A DNA stretch of 64,000 bases from JAJEEA01 sp965116765 (GTDB lineage: Bacteria; Acidobacteriota; Vicinamibacteria; Vicinamibacterales; UBA8438), in contig OZ220718.1 of NCBI GenBank assembly GCA_965116765.1, forward strand, positions 6,429,507-6,493,506, in the 5' to 3' direction. The notes under the pieces are model-generated. The model searched no databases, had not been told where the DNA came from, and worked only from the letters and a program-made list of their open reading frames with translations. The translations under genes and the position numbers were made by a program. Numbering within the stretch: position 1 is the first letter of the stretch; each line of letters opens with the position of its first letter. This document shows, one piece after another, positions 35,958 through 45,431 of the stretch.

Positions 35958-36233
35958 TCAGCACGGAGCATGTGTTGCGGAACGAGGCGATGGCCATCCG
36001 CAAGATCGCGGTCGATGTTCCCGAGAGCGTGCTGCTGGCCGAGAAGACCGACGAGCGCTCGTTCGCCCGCGAGCTGCAATCTCGGACGCGTTGAGCACTT
36101 CCAGCGCGACGAGAGAACCACCCTCGCCGTAGTCGAGAATCACGCCGGGATTGTCTTCATCGCTTTCGGCTACCGGCGCGTCGCGCACGATGAGCGTCAG
36201 CGTATCCGTTGCCTCGTCGTAGCGCGCCTTCAT
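35958..36233 (-). CDS. DUF2283 protein with a degenerate tail
   Basis: The first 52 residues (MKARYDEATDTLTLIVRDAP, SDEDNPGVILDYGEGG, LVALEVLNASEI) are a complete DUF2283 core, a small beta-rich family often found beside toxin genes such as DUF4258 or RelE-type proteins. After this the frame is Arg/Ser/Pro-rich and lies antisense to a UPF0175 fragment. The natural protein should stop near 36075. The tail probably comes from a deletion that fused two unrelated small genes. Confidence 0.65.
   Translation of the reverse strand: MKARYDEATDTLTLIVRDAPVAESDEDNPGVILDYGEGGSLVALEVLNASEIAARGRTSARRSSRPAARSREHRPRSCGWPSPRSATHAPC
35990..36094 (+). pseudogene. UPF0175 antitoxin-like fragment
   Basis: 34 residues, MAIRKIAVDVPESVLLAEKTDERSFARELQ, match the N-terminal 25 or so residues of UPF0175 proteins, which pair with PIN-like DUF3368 toxins. 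The frame then stops (SRTR), losing the helix-turn-helix. It lies antisense over the tail of the DUF2283 frame, so both genes end at a common junction near 36085-36095. Confidence 0.55.
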
Positions 36234-36258
36234 CTCACTCCCTCCTGGCTCTCGAACT

Positions 36259-36825
36259 TCAACGTCGCGATCGCGCCCAGCGCAGCGCGCTGCTCGCGAC
36301 CACCGCCATTATCGCCGCCAGGACGTTGAACAGCATGTCGACGGGGTCGAACACCCGGCTCGGTATCAGCAGTTGAAGGCACTCGTCGAGCACCCCGACG
36401 AGGCCGGCCGCCACGACCGCGAGCAGCGCCGGCGCGGGGACGCGGCGGCCGCGGCTCGCCCGCTCGGTGAGGGCCTCGTGGATGAAGAGGGCGACCACGC
36501 CGTACTCGATGAGATGGGAACGCTCCGTCGGAATCGACATCCGCACGAGCACCAGGAGGTAGGCGGCCGCGACGCCCAGCGCGACGGCGATCTCGGCCCC
36601 GCCCGGACGCACCCTGAGGCCCTGCGTCACCGCGGTCGCCAGCACCAGCAGGCAGCAGAGCATGAAGAGGCCGACGCCCAGGCCGAGGTCGCCCAGTGCC
36701 GCGGCCAGTGTCCGGGCCAGGCCGAGGGTCGAGTAGATGGCGGCCACGACGGCCAGCGTCCAGGCCCAGAGGCGCCGTTCCCGATCGGACGTGAAGAGAC
36801 GTTCGGACGTGAAGCGGGGAGGCAC
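36259..36825 (-). CDS. VanZ-like membrane protein
   Basis: 188 residues with about five hydrophobic helices. IPTERSHLIEYGVVALFIHEAL, followed by GVLDECLQLLIPSRVFDPVDMLFNVLAA, is the VanZ-family signature (HxxEY...DExxQ...R..D..DxxxN). In this family the two halves form a membrane bundle; VanZ itself gives low-level teicoplanin resistance, but most homologues have unknown roles. It follows the TorD-like gene on the same strand by 21 bases and may be the last gene of that operon. Confidence 0.8.
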   Translation of the reverse strand: MPPRFTSERLFTSDRERRLWAWTLAVVAAIYSTLGLARTLAAALGDLGLGVGLFMLCCLLVLATAVTQGLRVRPGGAEIAVALGVAAAYLLVLVRMSIPTERSHLIEYGVVALFIHEALTERASRGRRVPAPALLAVVAAGLVGVLDECLQLLIPSRVFDPVDMLFNVLAAIMAVVASSALRWARSRR

Positions 36826-36846
36826 AAGGCGCTCAGGGCTGCGGTG

Positions 36847-37552
36847 TCACCGGGACGGATCCGTGGCGCCGGCACCGCAGAGGCGCGCCGATTCCGAGAG
36901 CGACCCGAGGGCGAGGCGGGCCGCGCCGCGGTAGTAGTCGGTCTCGGCGTGCTTCTCGACGAGCGCCAGGCAGCCCGGCGCCCAGGCGAGCAGGTGGTCT
37001 TGCAGGAAATCCCTCTGGGTCTCGAAGCATCGCGCGACGTGCGCGGTGTCGCTCCCGCCCCGCGGCCCCGGCCGCCTGGTCGGACAGGGTCGCCACGAAG
37101 GCCAGCTCGAGCCCGAGGTGGTCGTCGGGCTCGCGGTGGACGGCCGGCGCCTCGACGCCGAACCGCCGGTAGAGCTCGCGCACCTGCAGGGTGGGCTCCT
37201 GGAACGTGAGCTTCGTCTTGCTGCGGTGGACCGACTCCCACGGCGGGGCGAGCATCTCGCCGGGGCCGACGAAGAGCCGGTTGAAGTCCCATTCGAGGGC
37301 GCCGAGCCCGGCCGCGTCCCAGCCCGCGCAGAACGCGTTCAGCAACGCCAGCCCCGCGGCGGTGCCGTCGTCGCGGGACGGGAAGGGCCACGCCTCGAAC
37401 AGCCGGTCGCGGGCGAGCACGGCCAGCCACTCGGCGCGCGGCGCCTCGTAGAAGCACCGGCCGAGGAAGTGGTAGGCGAGGGCCTGCCCTTCCTGCCGCC
37501 GCCGCCACTCGGCCGGCACCGTCGCCGCTTCGTTCGACGCGGGAGCGCTCAA
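36847..37552 (-). CDS. TorD/DmsD-family molybdoenzyme chaperone, frameshifted
   Basis: About 234 residues when joined. The first part (LAYHFLGRCFYEAPRAEWLAVL, LEWDFNRLFVGPGEMLAPPWESVH, LELAFVATLSDQAA) carries the TorD motif WDFNRLFVGP...PPWESV. Around 37060-37075 the frame shifts at a G/C run; the remaining part (HVARCFETQRDFLQDHLLAWAPGC and VEKHAETDYYRGAARL) ends at TGA 36849-36847. It starts at TTG 37552, overlapping the membrane-subunit stop by four bases (TTGA). The chaperone should bind the catalytic subunit's twin-arginine signal. Confidence 0.78.
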
Positions 37553-38475
37553 ATGCCGACCCTCACCTGCATCGCATAGAACAGGAAGCGCCCGCAGATC
37601 TCCGACACCGCGGCCAGGCCGAATGCGCCGCTGGCGAGGGTCGAAGCGAGTCGGCGCCGGGACGCTCGCACGGGTTCGCGCATGACGGCGAGGACTCCGC
37701 CCAGCGCCGCCGCGGCCACGGCCAGCAGCCCGAGCCGCAGCAGGAGCACGCCGCCGTAGTCGCCGCTGAGCCGCTGGGCGCTCGCGGCGGCGGCCGCCGT
37801 GCCGTCGGCGGCCAGCGCCGCGAGATGGAGCGGCACGACGGCGAACTCCAGGGCCAGCGCCGCGATGCCGGCCGCCGCGAGCCCGCGCAGGGTCGCCGGC
37901 GACACCAAGCCTGTCCGCATCGGGTCTTCCGGGCCGCCGGTTGCGTTTCGGACGACGAGCCCGGCCGTCACGCCCAGAACGCCCAGCCGCAACGCCGTGC
38001 CTCCGAACGCGGCCGGGGTCGCAAAGCTGTTCCAGGCGGGCTGGGCCGGCAGCAGGTAGATCGCGATCTGGCAGCCGAGAAACGTCACGCCGGCCGCCCC
38101 CGCCATCCACGGCAGCCACGCCGTGAGCGCTCGGCTCGGCGGCGCCGCCTCGGGTCCGCGCCGCTCCACCCATGCGAGCCCGCCCAGCAGCACCGCAAAG
38201 AGGCTCCCGAAGACGATCTCGCGACTGAGCCAGGACGTCGAGAAGTTCACGACGGCGCGCGCGGCCTGCAGCGGGTCGGAGAGATGAAAGAGGGCCGCGA
38301 GCAGGCCCACCGACAGGACCGCGAGCACGGCCAGGGTCGGGACCGGTGTCCCGCCGCCGTGCCCGGGGTGGCGCCGCCCCGATAAGTATCGCAGCACCTG
38401 CAGGACGAGGAACGCCCCCACCGCCGCCTGGGTCAGGACCGTGAAGAACACGAGCGACCAGTCGCGCGTCTCCAT
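37549..38475 (-). CDS. DmsC-like membrane anchor subunit
   Basis: 308 residues with about eight hydrophobic helices. The start METRDWSLVFFTVLTQAAVGAFL and the LFHLSDPLQAARAVVNFSTSWLSREIVFGSLF segment are the DmsC signature, where quinol oxidation takes place. Thirteen bases separate it from the Fe-S subunit gene upstream and it overlaps the chaperone gene downstream. It should pass electrons from menaquinol to the Fe-S subunit, or the reverse if the enzyme runs as a dehydrogenase. Confidence 0.87.
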   Translation of the reverse strand: METRDWSLVFFTVLTQAAVGAFLVLQVLRYLSGRRHPGHGGGTPVPTLAVLAVLSVGLLAALFHLSDPLQAARAVVNFSTSWLSREIVFGSLFAVLLGGLAWVERRGPEAAPPSRALTAWLPWMAGAAGVTFLGCQIAIYLLPAQPAWNSFATPAAFGGTALRLGVLGVTAGLVVRNATGGPEDPMRTGLVSPATLRGLAAAGIAALALEFAVVPLHLAALAADGTAAAAASAQRLSGDYGGVLLLRLGLLAVAAAALGGVLAVMREPVRASRRRLASTLASGAFGLAAVSEICGRFLFYAMQVRVGI

Positions 38476-38488
38476 CCGGGCGGCGCGG

Positions 38489-39052
38489 TCAGGCGCGGAC
38501 GAGCTTGAGGGGGATGAAGCGAATGGCCGGCTTCGTGATGTCGGCGTCGGGCAGCGGCCCGAACTGGTCAGTGGCGCCCGCCTTCGCGGCCACCTCGTCG
38601 AGCGGGCCCCACTGCAGGGCCTTGGTCGGGCACGCCTCCGCGCACGCGGGCCCCCCGGTGCCGGCGTCGATGCGGTGCGAGCAGAAGTTGCACTTCTCCA
38701 TCTTGCCGGTCTCTTCGCTGAACTGCGGCGCGTCGTAGGGACACGCCCAGGCGCAGAGACGGGCGCCGATGCACTTGCTCTCGTCGACGATGACGATGCC
38801 GTCGGACCGCTTGGTGATGGCGCCCGAGGGGCAGGCCTCGGCGCACACCGGGACCTCGCAGTGGTTGCACGACATCGACACGTGGTACATGTACGGGCCG
38901 CCGTCCTGGTCGCCCTCCACCGTGCGCACCTTGCGCCAGCGCGGACCCAGCTCGACCCCGTTCTCGACCTTGCACGCGACCTCGCAGGTGCGGCAGCCGG
39001 TGCACCGGTTGGCGTCGAAGAAGAACGCTACCTGCTTCTTCGTGTCGCTCAT
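38489..39052 (-). CDS. DmsB-like Fe-S subunit with one substituted cluster ligand
   Basis: 187 residues. Four ferredoxin-type Cys clusters can be read: CTGCRTCEVAC, CNHCEVPVCAEACP, CIGARLCAWACP and CNFC...CAEACP. In the third the usual CIGCRYC is CIGARLC, so one Cys is Ala. The same position is Trp in NarH, where the cluster is [3Fe-4S], so a three-iron cluster is predicted here too. The ATG overlaps the catalytic gene's stop (ATGA). It links the membrane anchor to the molybdenum subunit. Confidence 0.9.
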   Translation of the reverse strand: MSDTKKQVAFFFDANRCTGCRTCEVACKVENGVELGPRWRKVRTVEGDQDGGPYMYHVSMSCNHCEVPVCAEACPSGAITKRSDGIVIVDESKCIGARLCAWACPYDAPQFSEETGKMEKCNFCSHRIDAGTGGPACAEACPTKALQWGPLDEVAAKAGATDQFGPLPDADITKPAIRFIPLKLVRA

Positions 39053-41532
39053 GCCGCGTCCCCCCTGGATGCCGCGTTGCCGCCGGCGACCTCGACCATC
39101 GACGAGTTCAGGGTGTGGCCGAGCGAGATCGGCTCGTACTTGTCGGGGCTGAGGATGCTCGCCGTCTGCTTCTCGTTCACGGCGCCCCAGCCCGTCGTCA
39201 CGCTGACCACCCCGCGCATGATGCCCTTCGTGACCTGCGCCATCGCCTCGATCTCTCCGCGGTCGTTGAAGACGCGGATGCGCGCGCCGTCCTCGATGCC
39301 GCGCGGCTGCGCGTCGTCGGGGTGGATCTGCAGCACCTGGCTGGCCCAGATCTCGGTCAGGAAGTCGTGGTGGTGGAAGCTGGAGTTGACGTGGTTGTGG
39401 TTCTTGCGGTTGATGAGCTGCAGCGGGTAGCGCGCGGCGCGCGCCGGGTCCACCCAGGGCGCCTCGACCGGGTGCAGGTACTCGAGCAGCGGGTCGAAGC
39501 CACGCTCCTGCAGGTAAAGCGAGAAGAGCTCGATGCGGCCCGACGCCGTGTTGAACTGCTTGTCCGCGAACGGGACCCACGGGTCGGGCATCGGATTGAC
39601 GGGGCCCTCCTCCAGCTGCTCCAGCGTCACCCCCGTCGGCTCGAGCACGTGGCGCAGCAGCTCGTCGTCGGGCTTGTCGAAGTCGTCGCCGAAGCCGAGC
39701 CGCCTCGCCAGCTCGGTCATGATCCAGCGGTCGGAGCGCGACTCGAAGAGCGGCTCGATGGCCTGCTCCATGAGCTGGATGTAGCGGCTGCGGATGCCCG
39801 CCAGCAGGTTCCGGGTCTCGAACAGGGTGGTCACCGGCAGGACGAAGTCGGCGTAGCGGGCCGTCGTCGTCATGAAGATGTCCTGCACCACCATCAGGTC
39901 GATGTTGTCGAGCCCCTCGATGATCTTGCGGGTGTTCGGGTACTGCGTGAGCACCCCGCTGCCCGCCACGTGGATGGCGCGGATGGGGTGCGGCTTGCGC
40001 TCGACCAGGTACTCGCCGAGCTTGGTGGCGGGGATGCCGTCGATGCGCGGGTTGCGCTGCGTCGGCACCGGGGTGTTGATGGTCCCGCCCTCGCTCAGGT
40101 AGCCGCCGTTGTCGTTGACGCCGCCGCCGAGCACGCCGACGTTGCCGGTGAGCGAGGCGAGGTAGAGGTGGCCGATGACGGTCAGGGTGCCGTGGTCGGT
40201 GCGCTGCGCGCCCGCCATGTTCTGGATGATGGCGGCGGGCCTGGCGGCCGCGTACTCGCGCGTCAGCGCCGCGATCGAGTCGGGCGGGGCGCCGGTGATG
40301 CGCTGCACCACGTCGGGCGTGTAGCGCGCGGCGATGGCGCGCACCCACTCCAGCACCGGCTGGTAGCGCACGCCGTCGACGGTGTAGCTGCCGCGCAGGG
40401 CCGGCTGCGCGCCCGGCGTGTCGGCGGCGACGGGCCGCCCGGCGCGTTCGTCCCAGACCACGAAGCCGCCGGCGCCGCCGCCGCCGTTGGTCAGCAGCCG
40501 CAGGTCGCGCAGGTCGACGGGCAGCGTCTCGCCGCCGGCCGGCCACGTGCGCGACGCCGCCTCGAGGTCGTAGCCGCCCTCGCCGAGCCGCACCAGGAAC
40601 GGGGCGTTGGTGTAGCGCCGGACGTACTGCTCGTCGAACAGCCCCTCGTCGAGCAGCACCCTGATCATGCCGAGGGCGTACGCGGCGTCCGTTCCCGGCC
40701 GGATCTGGATCCAGCGGTCCGAGAGGGCCGCGGTCTCGCTGAGCCGCGGGTCGATGGTCGTCAGCCGCGCCCCGTGCTCCTCCCGCGCCTGGAAGATGTT
40801 CTTGACGTAGCCCTGGTTCGACACCGCGGGGTTGTTGCCCCAGGCGAGGAAGTACCGGCTGTGCACCCACTCGTCGCGGAACTCCGACCGCCCGCCCCCG
40901 AAGATCGCGTTGAACCCCGAGCTGACGGAGGCGCAGCACAGCTGCGAGATGATCGGCGTGGCCCCCCCGAAGCGGTTCCACCAGGCCGAGTAGAGTCCCC
41001 GCACCCCCGTCGACAGGGCCGACCAGTTGCCGGTCCCCCCGAACGAGAGGAACGCCCGGTTGCCGTCCTCGTCGAGAATCCGGCGGTAGCGCTCGGCGAT
41101 GGTGTCGAGCGCCTCTTCCCAGCTCACGCGCTCCCACCGGTCCTCGCCTCGCCGGCCCGCCCGGCGCATGGGGTACTTCAGGCGGTGGGGGCTGTAGAGC
41201 TGGCGGATGCGCGAGATGCCGCGGGCGCAGGCGAGCACGTTGAAGTCGGGGTCGCCGGTCACCTTGACGAGACGGCCGTCCTCGACGTGGGCGAGGAGCG
41301 CGCAGTGCAGGCACTCGGGGGTGTTGGCGGTGCGGAAGACGCGGGTCGCGGCCGCGGCGGCCCCGGCGGTGGAGACGCCGGCCGGCGCCCCGCCGGTCGG
41401 GTACCGGGACAGGAGCAGCCCGCCCCCGCCCAGCGCGGTCGCGCCCCCGACGAGGGCGCTCCACTTCAGGAAATCCCGCCGCGATGCGGAAAAGGCGTCG
41501 CCCGGGTCGGCGGCATCACGCTTCTGTGGCAT
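39049..41532 (-). CDS. DMSO-reductase-family molybdopterin catalytic subunit (DmsA-like)
   Basis: 827 residues with a twin-arginine signal (SRRDFLKWSALVGG), so it is exported folded. The FS0 region reads ECLHCALLAHVEDGRLVKV and later LACARG; the third Cys of the usual CxxCxxxC is Ala. The molybdopterin domains follow (WERVSWEEALDTIAERY, FGGTGNWSALSTG, IQNMAGAQRTDHG, QLINRKNHNHVNSSFHHHDF, VTTGWGAVNEKQ). It is the first gene of an A-B-C-chaperone operon with ATGA coupling. Substrate could be DMSO, another S- or N-oxide, or a sulfur compound oxidised in reverse; the sequence does not decide. Confidence 0.9.
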   Translation of the reverse strand: MPQKRDAADPGDAFSASRRDFLKWSALVGGATALGGGGLLLSRYPTGGAPAGVSTAGAAAAATRVFRTANTPECLHCALLAHVEDGRLVKVTGDPDFNVLACARGISRIRQLYSPHRLKYPMRRAGRRGEDRWERVSWEEALDTIAERYRRILDEDGNRAFLSFGGTGNWSALSTGVRGLYSAWWNRFGGATPIISQLCCASVSSGFNAIFGGGRSEFRDEWVHSRYFLAWGNNPAVSNQGYVKNIFQAREEHGARLTTIDPRLSETAALSDRWIQIRPGTDAAYALGMIRVLLDEGLFDEQYVRRYTNAPFLVRLGEGGYDLEAASRTWPAGGETLPVDLRDLRLLTNGGGGAGGFVVWDERAGRPVAADTPGAQPALRGSYTVDGVRYQPVLEWVRAIAARYTPDVVQRITGAPPDSIAALTREYAAARPAAIIQNMAGAQRTDHGTLTVIGHLYLASLTGNVGVLGGGVNDNGGYLSEGGTINTPVPTQRNPRIDGIPATKLGEYLVERKPHPIRAIHVAGSGVLTQYPNTRKIIEGLDNIDLMVVQDIFMTTTARYADFVLPVTTLFETRNLLAGIRSRYIQLMEQAIEPLFESRSDRWIMTELARRLGFGDDFDKPDDELLRHVLEPTGVTLEQLEEGPVNPMPDPWVPFADKQFNTASGRIELFSLYLQERGFDPLLEYLHPVEAPWVDPARAARYPLQLINRKNHNHVNSSFHHHDFLTEIWASQVLQIHPDDAQPRGIEDGARIRVFNDRGEIEAMAQVTKGIMRGVVSVTTGWGAVNEKQTASILSPDKYEPISLGHTLNSSMVEVAGGNAASRGDAA

Positions 41533-41974
41533 CTGGCGCGGTCCTCGTACGGCGAGTATAGTCCAGCGCGGCGGCGGCTACCACCTCAACCTGAGGACCG
41601 TTCGGCTCGCAGTCCGAGTCAGGTTGTGGCTACCGGCAAGCGGGGGCGATGGTGCGGCCAGGCGGTGTCGCAGGTGGCCGCAGTAGGCCAATTCAAAATG
41701 CGATCTTGACTTGGCGTCGCCGCATGCTTCCACGTGCCGGCGTTCGACGTGAGGTAGCGCAGGCGGCTGGTGATGCCCAAGCTGTACTTGCGCGACACCG
41801 GCCCGGCTTGTTGGCCGTTGGCGAATCCGGGAGCCGCGGCAGCCGGGTGGTCTCCGAGGTGGTCGAGCACCGCACGCGCGGCGGAGAGAGCGGCGGGTTC
41901 AGATCGACCGGTCGGCTCCGTAAGGCAGCGCGGCCGGGTGCGCACGACGCGATTCTGCAGTATCGTGGGTCGTC
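41533..41974. other. Intergenic region between divergent genes
   Basis: No credible gene. Both strands have open frames of about 100 codons, but none has motifs or a ribosome site. The region should hold the promoters of the dms-like operon (leftward) and of the secreted paralogue (rightward). I could not pick clear -35/-10 boxes. Confidence 0.4.
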
Positions 41975-42877
41975 ATGCGCAGCCTGTCGCTCGTCGTCCT
42001 TCTGCTGATGGCCCCGGCTCCTGCGCTGGCGCAGGCGGCCGAAGCGCCCCGCACGCCCTCGGGCGCGCCGGACCTGAGCGGCTACTGGGAGTACCGCAGC
42101 ACGACGCCGCTCGAGCGGCCGGCGGCGCTGGCGGGCCGGGCGGTGCTCACGCCCGAAGAAGAAGCGGCGTACCTGGTCGGGCGACACGCCGCCATCGGGC
42201 GCGAGCGCGACCTGCAGCTCAACGCCGACTGGTGGCAGCCCGGCGGCCTGACCGACGGGCGGACGTCGCTCGTCGTCGACCCGCCCGACGGGCGGCTGCC
42301 GGCGCGCACCGTGGCCGGCCGCGAGCGGGCGCGCACGCTGGGCATCGCCATCCGCCTGCGGTCGGCCGACGGGCCGGAGGATCGCGAGCGCTACGAGCGC
42401 TGCATCATGGGGCGCACGGTGCCGCTGCTGGCGGTGTCCCCCAACCGGCTCGCGCAGATCTTCCAGACGCCGGATTACGTCGCCATCCTGCACGAGCAGA
42501 ACTCCGACCTGCGCATCATCCCCCTCGACGGACGGCCGCGGCTGCCCACGGGGCTCCGCCAGTGGCAGGGGAGCTCCCGCGGGCGCTGGGAGGGCGACAC
42601 CCTCGTCGTCGAGACGACCGGCTTCAAGGGCGTATGGACGATACAGGGGACGGGGCCGAACGCGCGCTACGTCGAGCGCATCCGGCTCGCCGGCCCCGAC
42701 CGGCTGCACTACGAGTTCACGGCGCACGACCCCGAGTCGTTCGCCGGGCCCTGGACGGTGATGTTCCCCATCACCCGCGCCGCCGGCCCCGTCTTCGAGA
42801 ACGCCTGCCACGAGGGCAACTACAGCATGCCCCTCATCCTCCGCGGCGCCCGCGCCGAGGAACGCGGCCGACGGTAA
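41975..42877 (+). CDS. Secreted acidobacterial-type protein of unknown function, paralogue 2 of 3
   Basis: 300 residues with a signal peptide (MRSLSLVVLLLMAPAPALAQ). It has the same plan as the genes at 22801 and 58029: PRTPSGAPDLSGYWEYRSTTPLERP, LVVDPPDGRLP, RCIMGRTVP, IFQTPDYVAILHE, IIPLDGRPR, RGRWEGDTLVVET, FENACHEGNYS. The Cys in RCI and the ACHEGNY motif are kept in all three. It is monocistronic and followed by a TonB-dependent receptor gene about 200 bases on. No function known. Confidence 0.8.
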   Translation: MRSLSLVVLLLMAPAPALAQAAEAPRTPSGAPDLSGYWEYRSTTPLERPAALAGRAVLTPEEEAAYLVGRHAAIGRERDLQLNADWWQPGGLTDGRTSLVVDPPDGRLPARTVAGRERARTLGIAIRLRSADGPEDRERYERCIMGRTVPLLAVSPNRLAQIFQTPDYVAILHEQNSDLRIIPLDGRPRLPTGLRQWQGSSRGRWEGDTLVVETTGFKGVWTIQGTGPNARYVERIRLAGPDRLHYEFTAHDPESFAGPWTVMFPITRAAGPVFENACHEGNYSMPLILRGARAEERGRR

Positions 42878-43082
42878 CGGACCGGGCCGTTGCCGCCAGC
42901 GCGTCGGTCGGACGAAGCGACCGGAGAGCAAGGTCGGCCACGCGGGAGAAGCTTCCGCCGACGGAGGTGATTCCCAGCCCGGCGATCCGTTTCATTCCGC
43001 GCCAAGCCAAGTTCGCCCTGGCGGACGGCGTCCTTGTCGCCTGCGGGTTCCCCTGTCAGCCTGGCCCGGCTACCGTGATTCG

Positions 43083-45431
43083 ATGCCCGGCATCGGAACC
43101 CGCGACAGGAATCCCGGTCGGCGCGTCGCTCCGACGCCGTGGCGCGTCTGCGCCGTCGCTTCGCTGCTCGCCGGGGCCGTCGCGGCGCAGGCACAGGAGG
43201 CGCCGCGCCCCGGCGGCATCCACGGTCATGTCCTCGACGCCGCCACGCGCCGGCCGCTCGCCACGGCCGCCGTCGTGGTCCTCGATCGCGGCCTCGCCAC
43301 CGTCACCGGCGACGACGGGCGCTTCACGCTGGCGGACGTGCCGGTCGGGCTGCACCGCGTGCAGGTCGTGCTGGCCGGCTACGAGTCGGCGATTCTGCAC
43401 GACGTCGTCGTGCGGCCGAGCCGCGTCACGCCGCTGGCGGTGGCGCTCGACGCGGCCGGCCCCGCCGTGCGCGAGGTCGTCGAGGTCACTCCCGACTACT
43501 TCTCGGCGGAAGAGGAGGCGTCGGTCGGCACCGTGAGCTTCAGCTACGAGGAGATCCGGCGGGCGCCGGGCTCGGCGGGCGACGTCAGCCGGATGCTGCA
43601 GGTGCTGCCGGGCGTGGGCATGGCCACCGATCAGCGCAACGACCTGATCGTCCGGGGCGGCAGCCCGGGCGAGCACCTCACCGTCGTCGACAACATCGAG
43701 ATCCCCAACATCAACCACTTTCCGACCCAGGGGGCGTCGGGCGGCGTGATCGGCCTGCTCAACACCGACCTCATCGCCGACGTCACCTTCTCGGCCGGCG
43801 GCTTCGGGGTGGAGCACGGCGACCGCCTCTCGTCGGTGATGGTCGTCACCCAGCGCGAGGGCAACCGCTCCGAGGTCGACGCGGAGGTCGCCACGAGCAT
43901 GGCCGGGGCCGGCGTCCTCGTGGAGGGGCCGCTCGGCCGCGGGCGCGGGTCGTGGGCCCTGTCGGCGAGGCGCAGCTACCTCGAGCTCATCGCCGGCATC
44001 GTCGGCGCCATCGGCACCGGCGGGGCGGTTCCCCGGTACAGCGACTTCCAGGGCATGGCGACGGTCGACGTCGGCCCGACGCATCGACTGCAGGTGCTCG
44101 GCCTCGGCGGCCTCGACGCCATCGACCTCTCGCTCGACGACCGGGAGGACGCCGCGGTCGTCTCCCGCGCCGGGCAGTACGTCGGCGGGCTCAACTGGCG
44201 CTGGCTGTGGAGCGCCAACGGGTATGCGGAGACCTCGGTCGCGCGGACCCGCGCGGACTACGGGGTGCACGTCACCGAGGGGGCGGACGACGGGGCGCGG
44301 TCGCTGTTCGAGAACGACTCCCGCGAGCAGGAGCTGGTGCTGCGCAGCCACTGGCGCTACCGGCCGCGCGCCGGCACCGCGCTGGCGTGGGGGGTGACGG
44401 CGCGCCGGCTGTCGGGCGACTTCGACCTGTTCGCGCGGTCGGACCGCACGCGCCTCGGCACGCGCGACGAGCAGCTCGACGTGCGGGCGGTGCTGACCGG
44501 GCGCAAGACCGGCGCCTTCGCCTCGGTGGAGCAGTCGGTCGGCCCGCGCCTCACCGCGACGCTCGGCGGCCGCTTCGACCACTTCACGATCAACCGGCGG
44601 GGCGCGTGGTCGCCGCGCCTCGGACTGTCCTATGAGGTCGACCCCCGGACGACGCTGACCGCGGCGGCCGGCGTCTACCGCCAGACGCTGCCCGCGTGGC
44701 TGCTCGTCCAGCACCCGGACAACCGCCGCCTCGACGACCAGCGCGCCAACCACTACGTGGCCGGCGTGCGGCGGCGGCTGACGCCGAGCACGCTGCTGAG
44801 CGTCGAGGCGTACCGCAAGGACTACCGCGGGCTGCCGTTCGACCCCGACGATCCGACCGCGCTCGTCGTCGACCGGTTCGCCGACTTCAGGACGCCGGCG
44901 CCGGGGCGCCTCGTCGCGGGCGGCCGGGCGCGGTCGCACGGGGTCGAGGGCGTCGTGCGGAAGAAGCTGGCGCGGGACGTTCACGGCCTCGTGAGCTACG
45001 CCTGGGCGGTCTCCCGCTACACGGACGCGACGGGGGTCGAGCGCGACCGGACCTTCGACCACCGGCACGTCGCGTCGGTGGTGGTCGGGTACCGCCCCAA
45101 CGATCGCTTCGAGCTCAGCGGGCGGTGGCGGTACGCCGGCGGGCGGCCCTACTCGCCCTTCGACCCGGTGCTGTCGGCGCAGGCGGGGGCCGGCGTCGTG
45201 CGGCGCGATCGGATCAACGCCGAGCGCCACGCCGCCTACCATCGGCTCGATCTGCGCTTCGATCACCGCCGGCACTACCGGCGCGTCACCCTGGTCAGCT
45301 TCTTCAGCGTGCTCAACGTCTACGACCGCGACAACGTCTTCCATTACTACTGGGACAGGGACGACAATCGTCCGGACCGCGCCACGCAGTGGGGGCTTCT
45401 CCCGGTGGGCGGCTTCGAGCTCGAGTTCTGA
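43083..45431 (+). CDS. TonB-dependent receptor with N-terminal carboxypeptidase-regulatory-like domain
   Basis: 782 residues. Signal peptide, then a CarbReg-like beta-sandwich (about 45-130: GIHGHVLDAATRRPLATAAVVVLD), a plug domain (about 150-270: DVSRMLQVLPGV, NDLIVRGGSPGEHLTVVDNIEIPNIN), and a beta-barrel ending in Phe (FELEF). It should import a ligand across the outer membrane using TonB energy. Its stop is two bases before the first of three repeated kinase start sites, so receptor and two-component genes are one transcript. The receptor may supply the signal. Confidence 0.88.
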   Translation: MPGIGTRDRNPGRRVAPTPWRVCAVASLLAGAVAAQAQEAPRPGGIHGHVLDAATRRPLATAAVVVLDRGLATVTGDDGRFTLADVPVGLHRVQVVLAGYESAILHDVVVRPSRVTPLAVALDAAGPAVREVVEVTPDYFSAEEEASVGTVSFSYEEIRRAPGSAGDVSRMLQVLPGVGMATDQRNDLIVRGGSPGEHLTVVDNIEIPNINHFPTQGASGGVIGLLNTDLIADVTFSAGGFGVEHGDRLSSVMVVTQREGNRSEVDAEVATSMAGAGVLVEGPLGRGRGSWALSARRSYLELIAGIVGAIGTGGAVPRYSDFQGMATVDVGPTHRLQVLGLGGLDAIDLSLDDREDAAVVSRAGQYVGGLNWRWLWSANGYAETSVARTRADYGVHVTEGADDGARSLFENDSREQELVLRSHWRYRPRAGTALAWGVTARRLSGDFDLFARSDRTRLGTRDEQLDVRAVLTGRKTGAFASVEQSVGPRLTATLGGRFDHFTINRRGAWSPRLGLSYEVDPRTTLTAAAGVYRQTLPAWLLVQHPDNRRLDDQRANHYVAGVRRRLTPSTLLSVEAYRKDYRGLPFDPDDPTALVVDRFADFRTPAPGRLVAGGRARSHGVEGVVRKKLARDVHGLVSYAWAVSRYTDATGVERDRTFDHRHVASVVVGYRPNDRFELSGRWRYAGGRPYSPFDPVLSAQAGAGVVRRDRINAERHAAYHRLDLRFDHRRHYRRVTLVSFFSVLNVYDRDNVFHYYWDRDDNRPDRATQWGLLPVGGFELEF

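Noticed and set aside
36259..36825. Glycopeptide-resistance role for the VanZ-like gene
   Set aside because: No other van genes; VanZ-fold proteins are common outside resistance.
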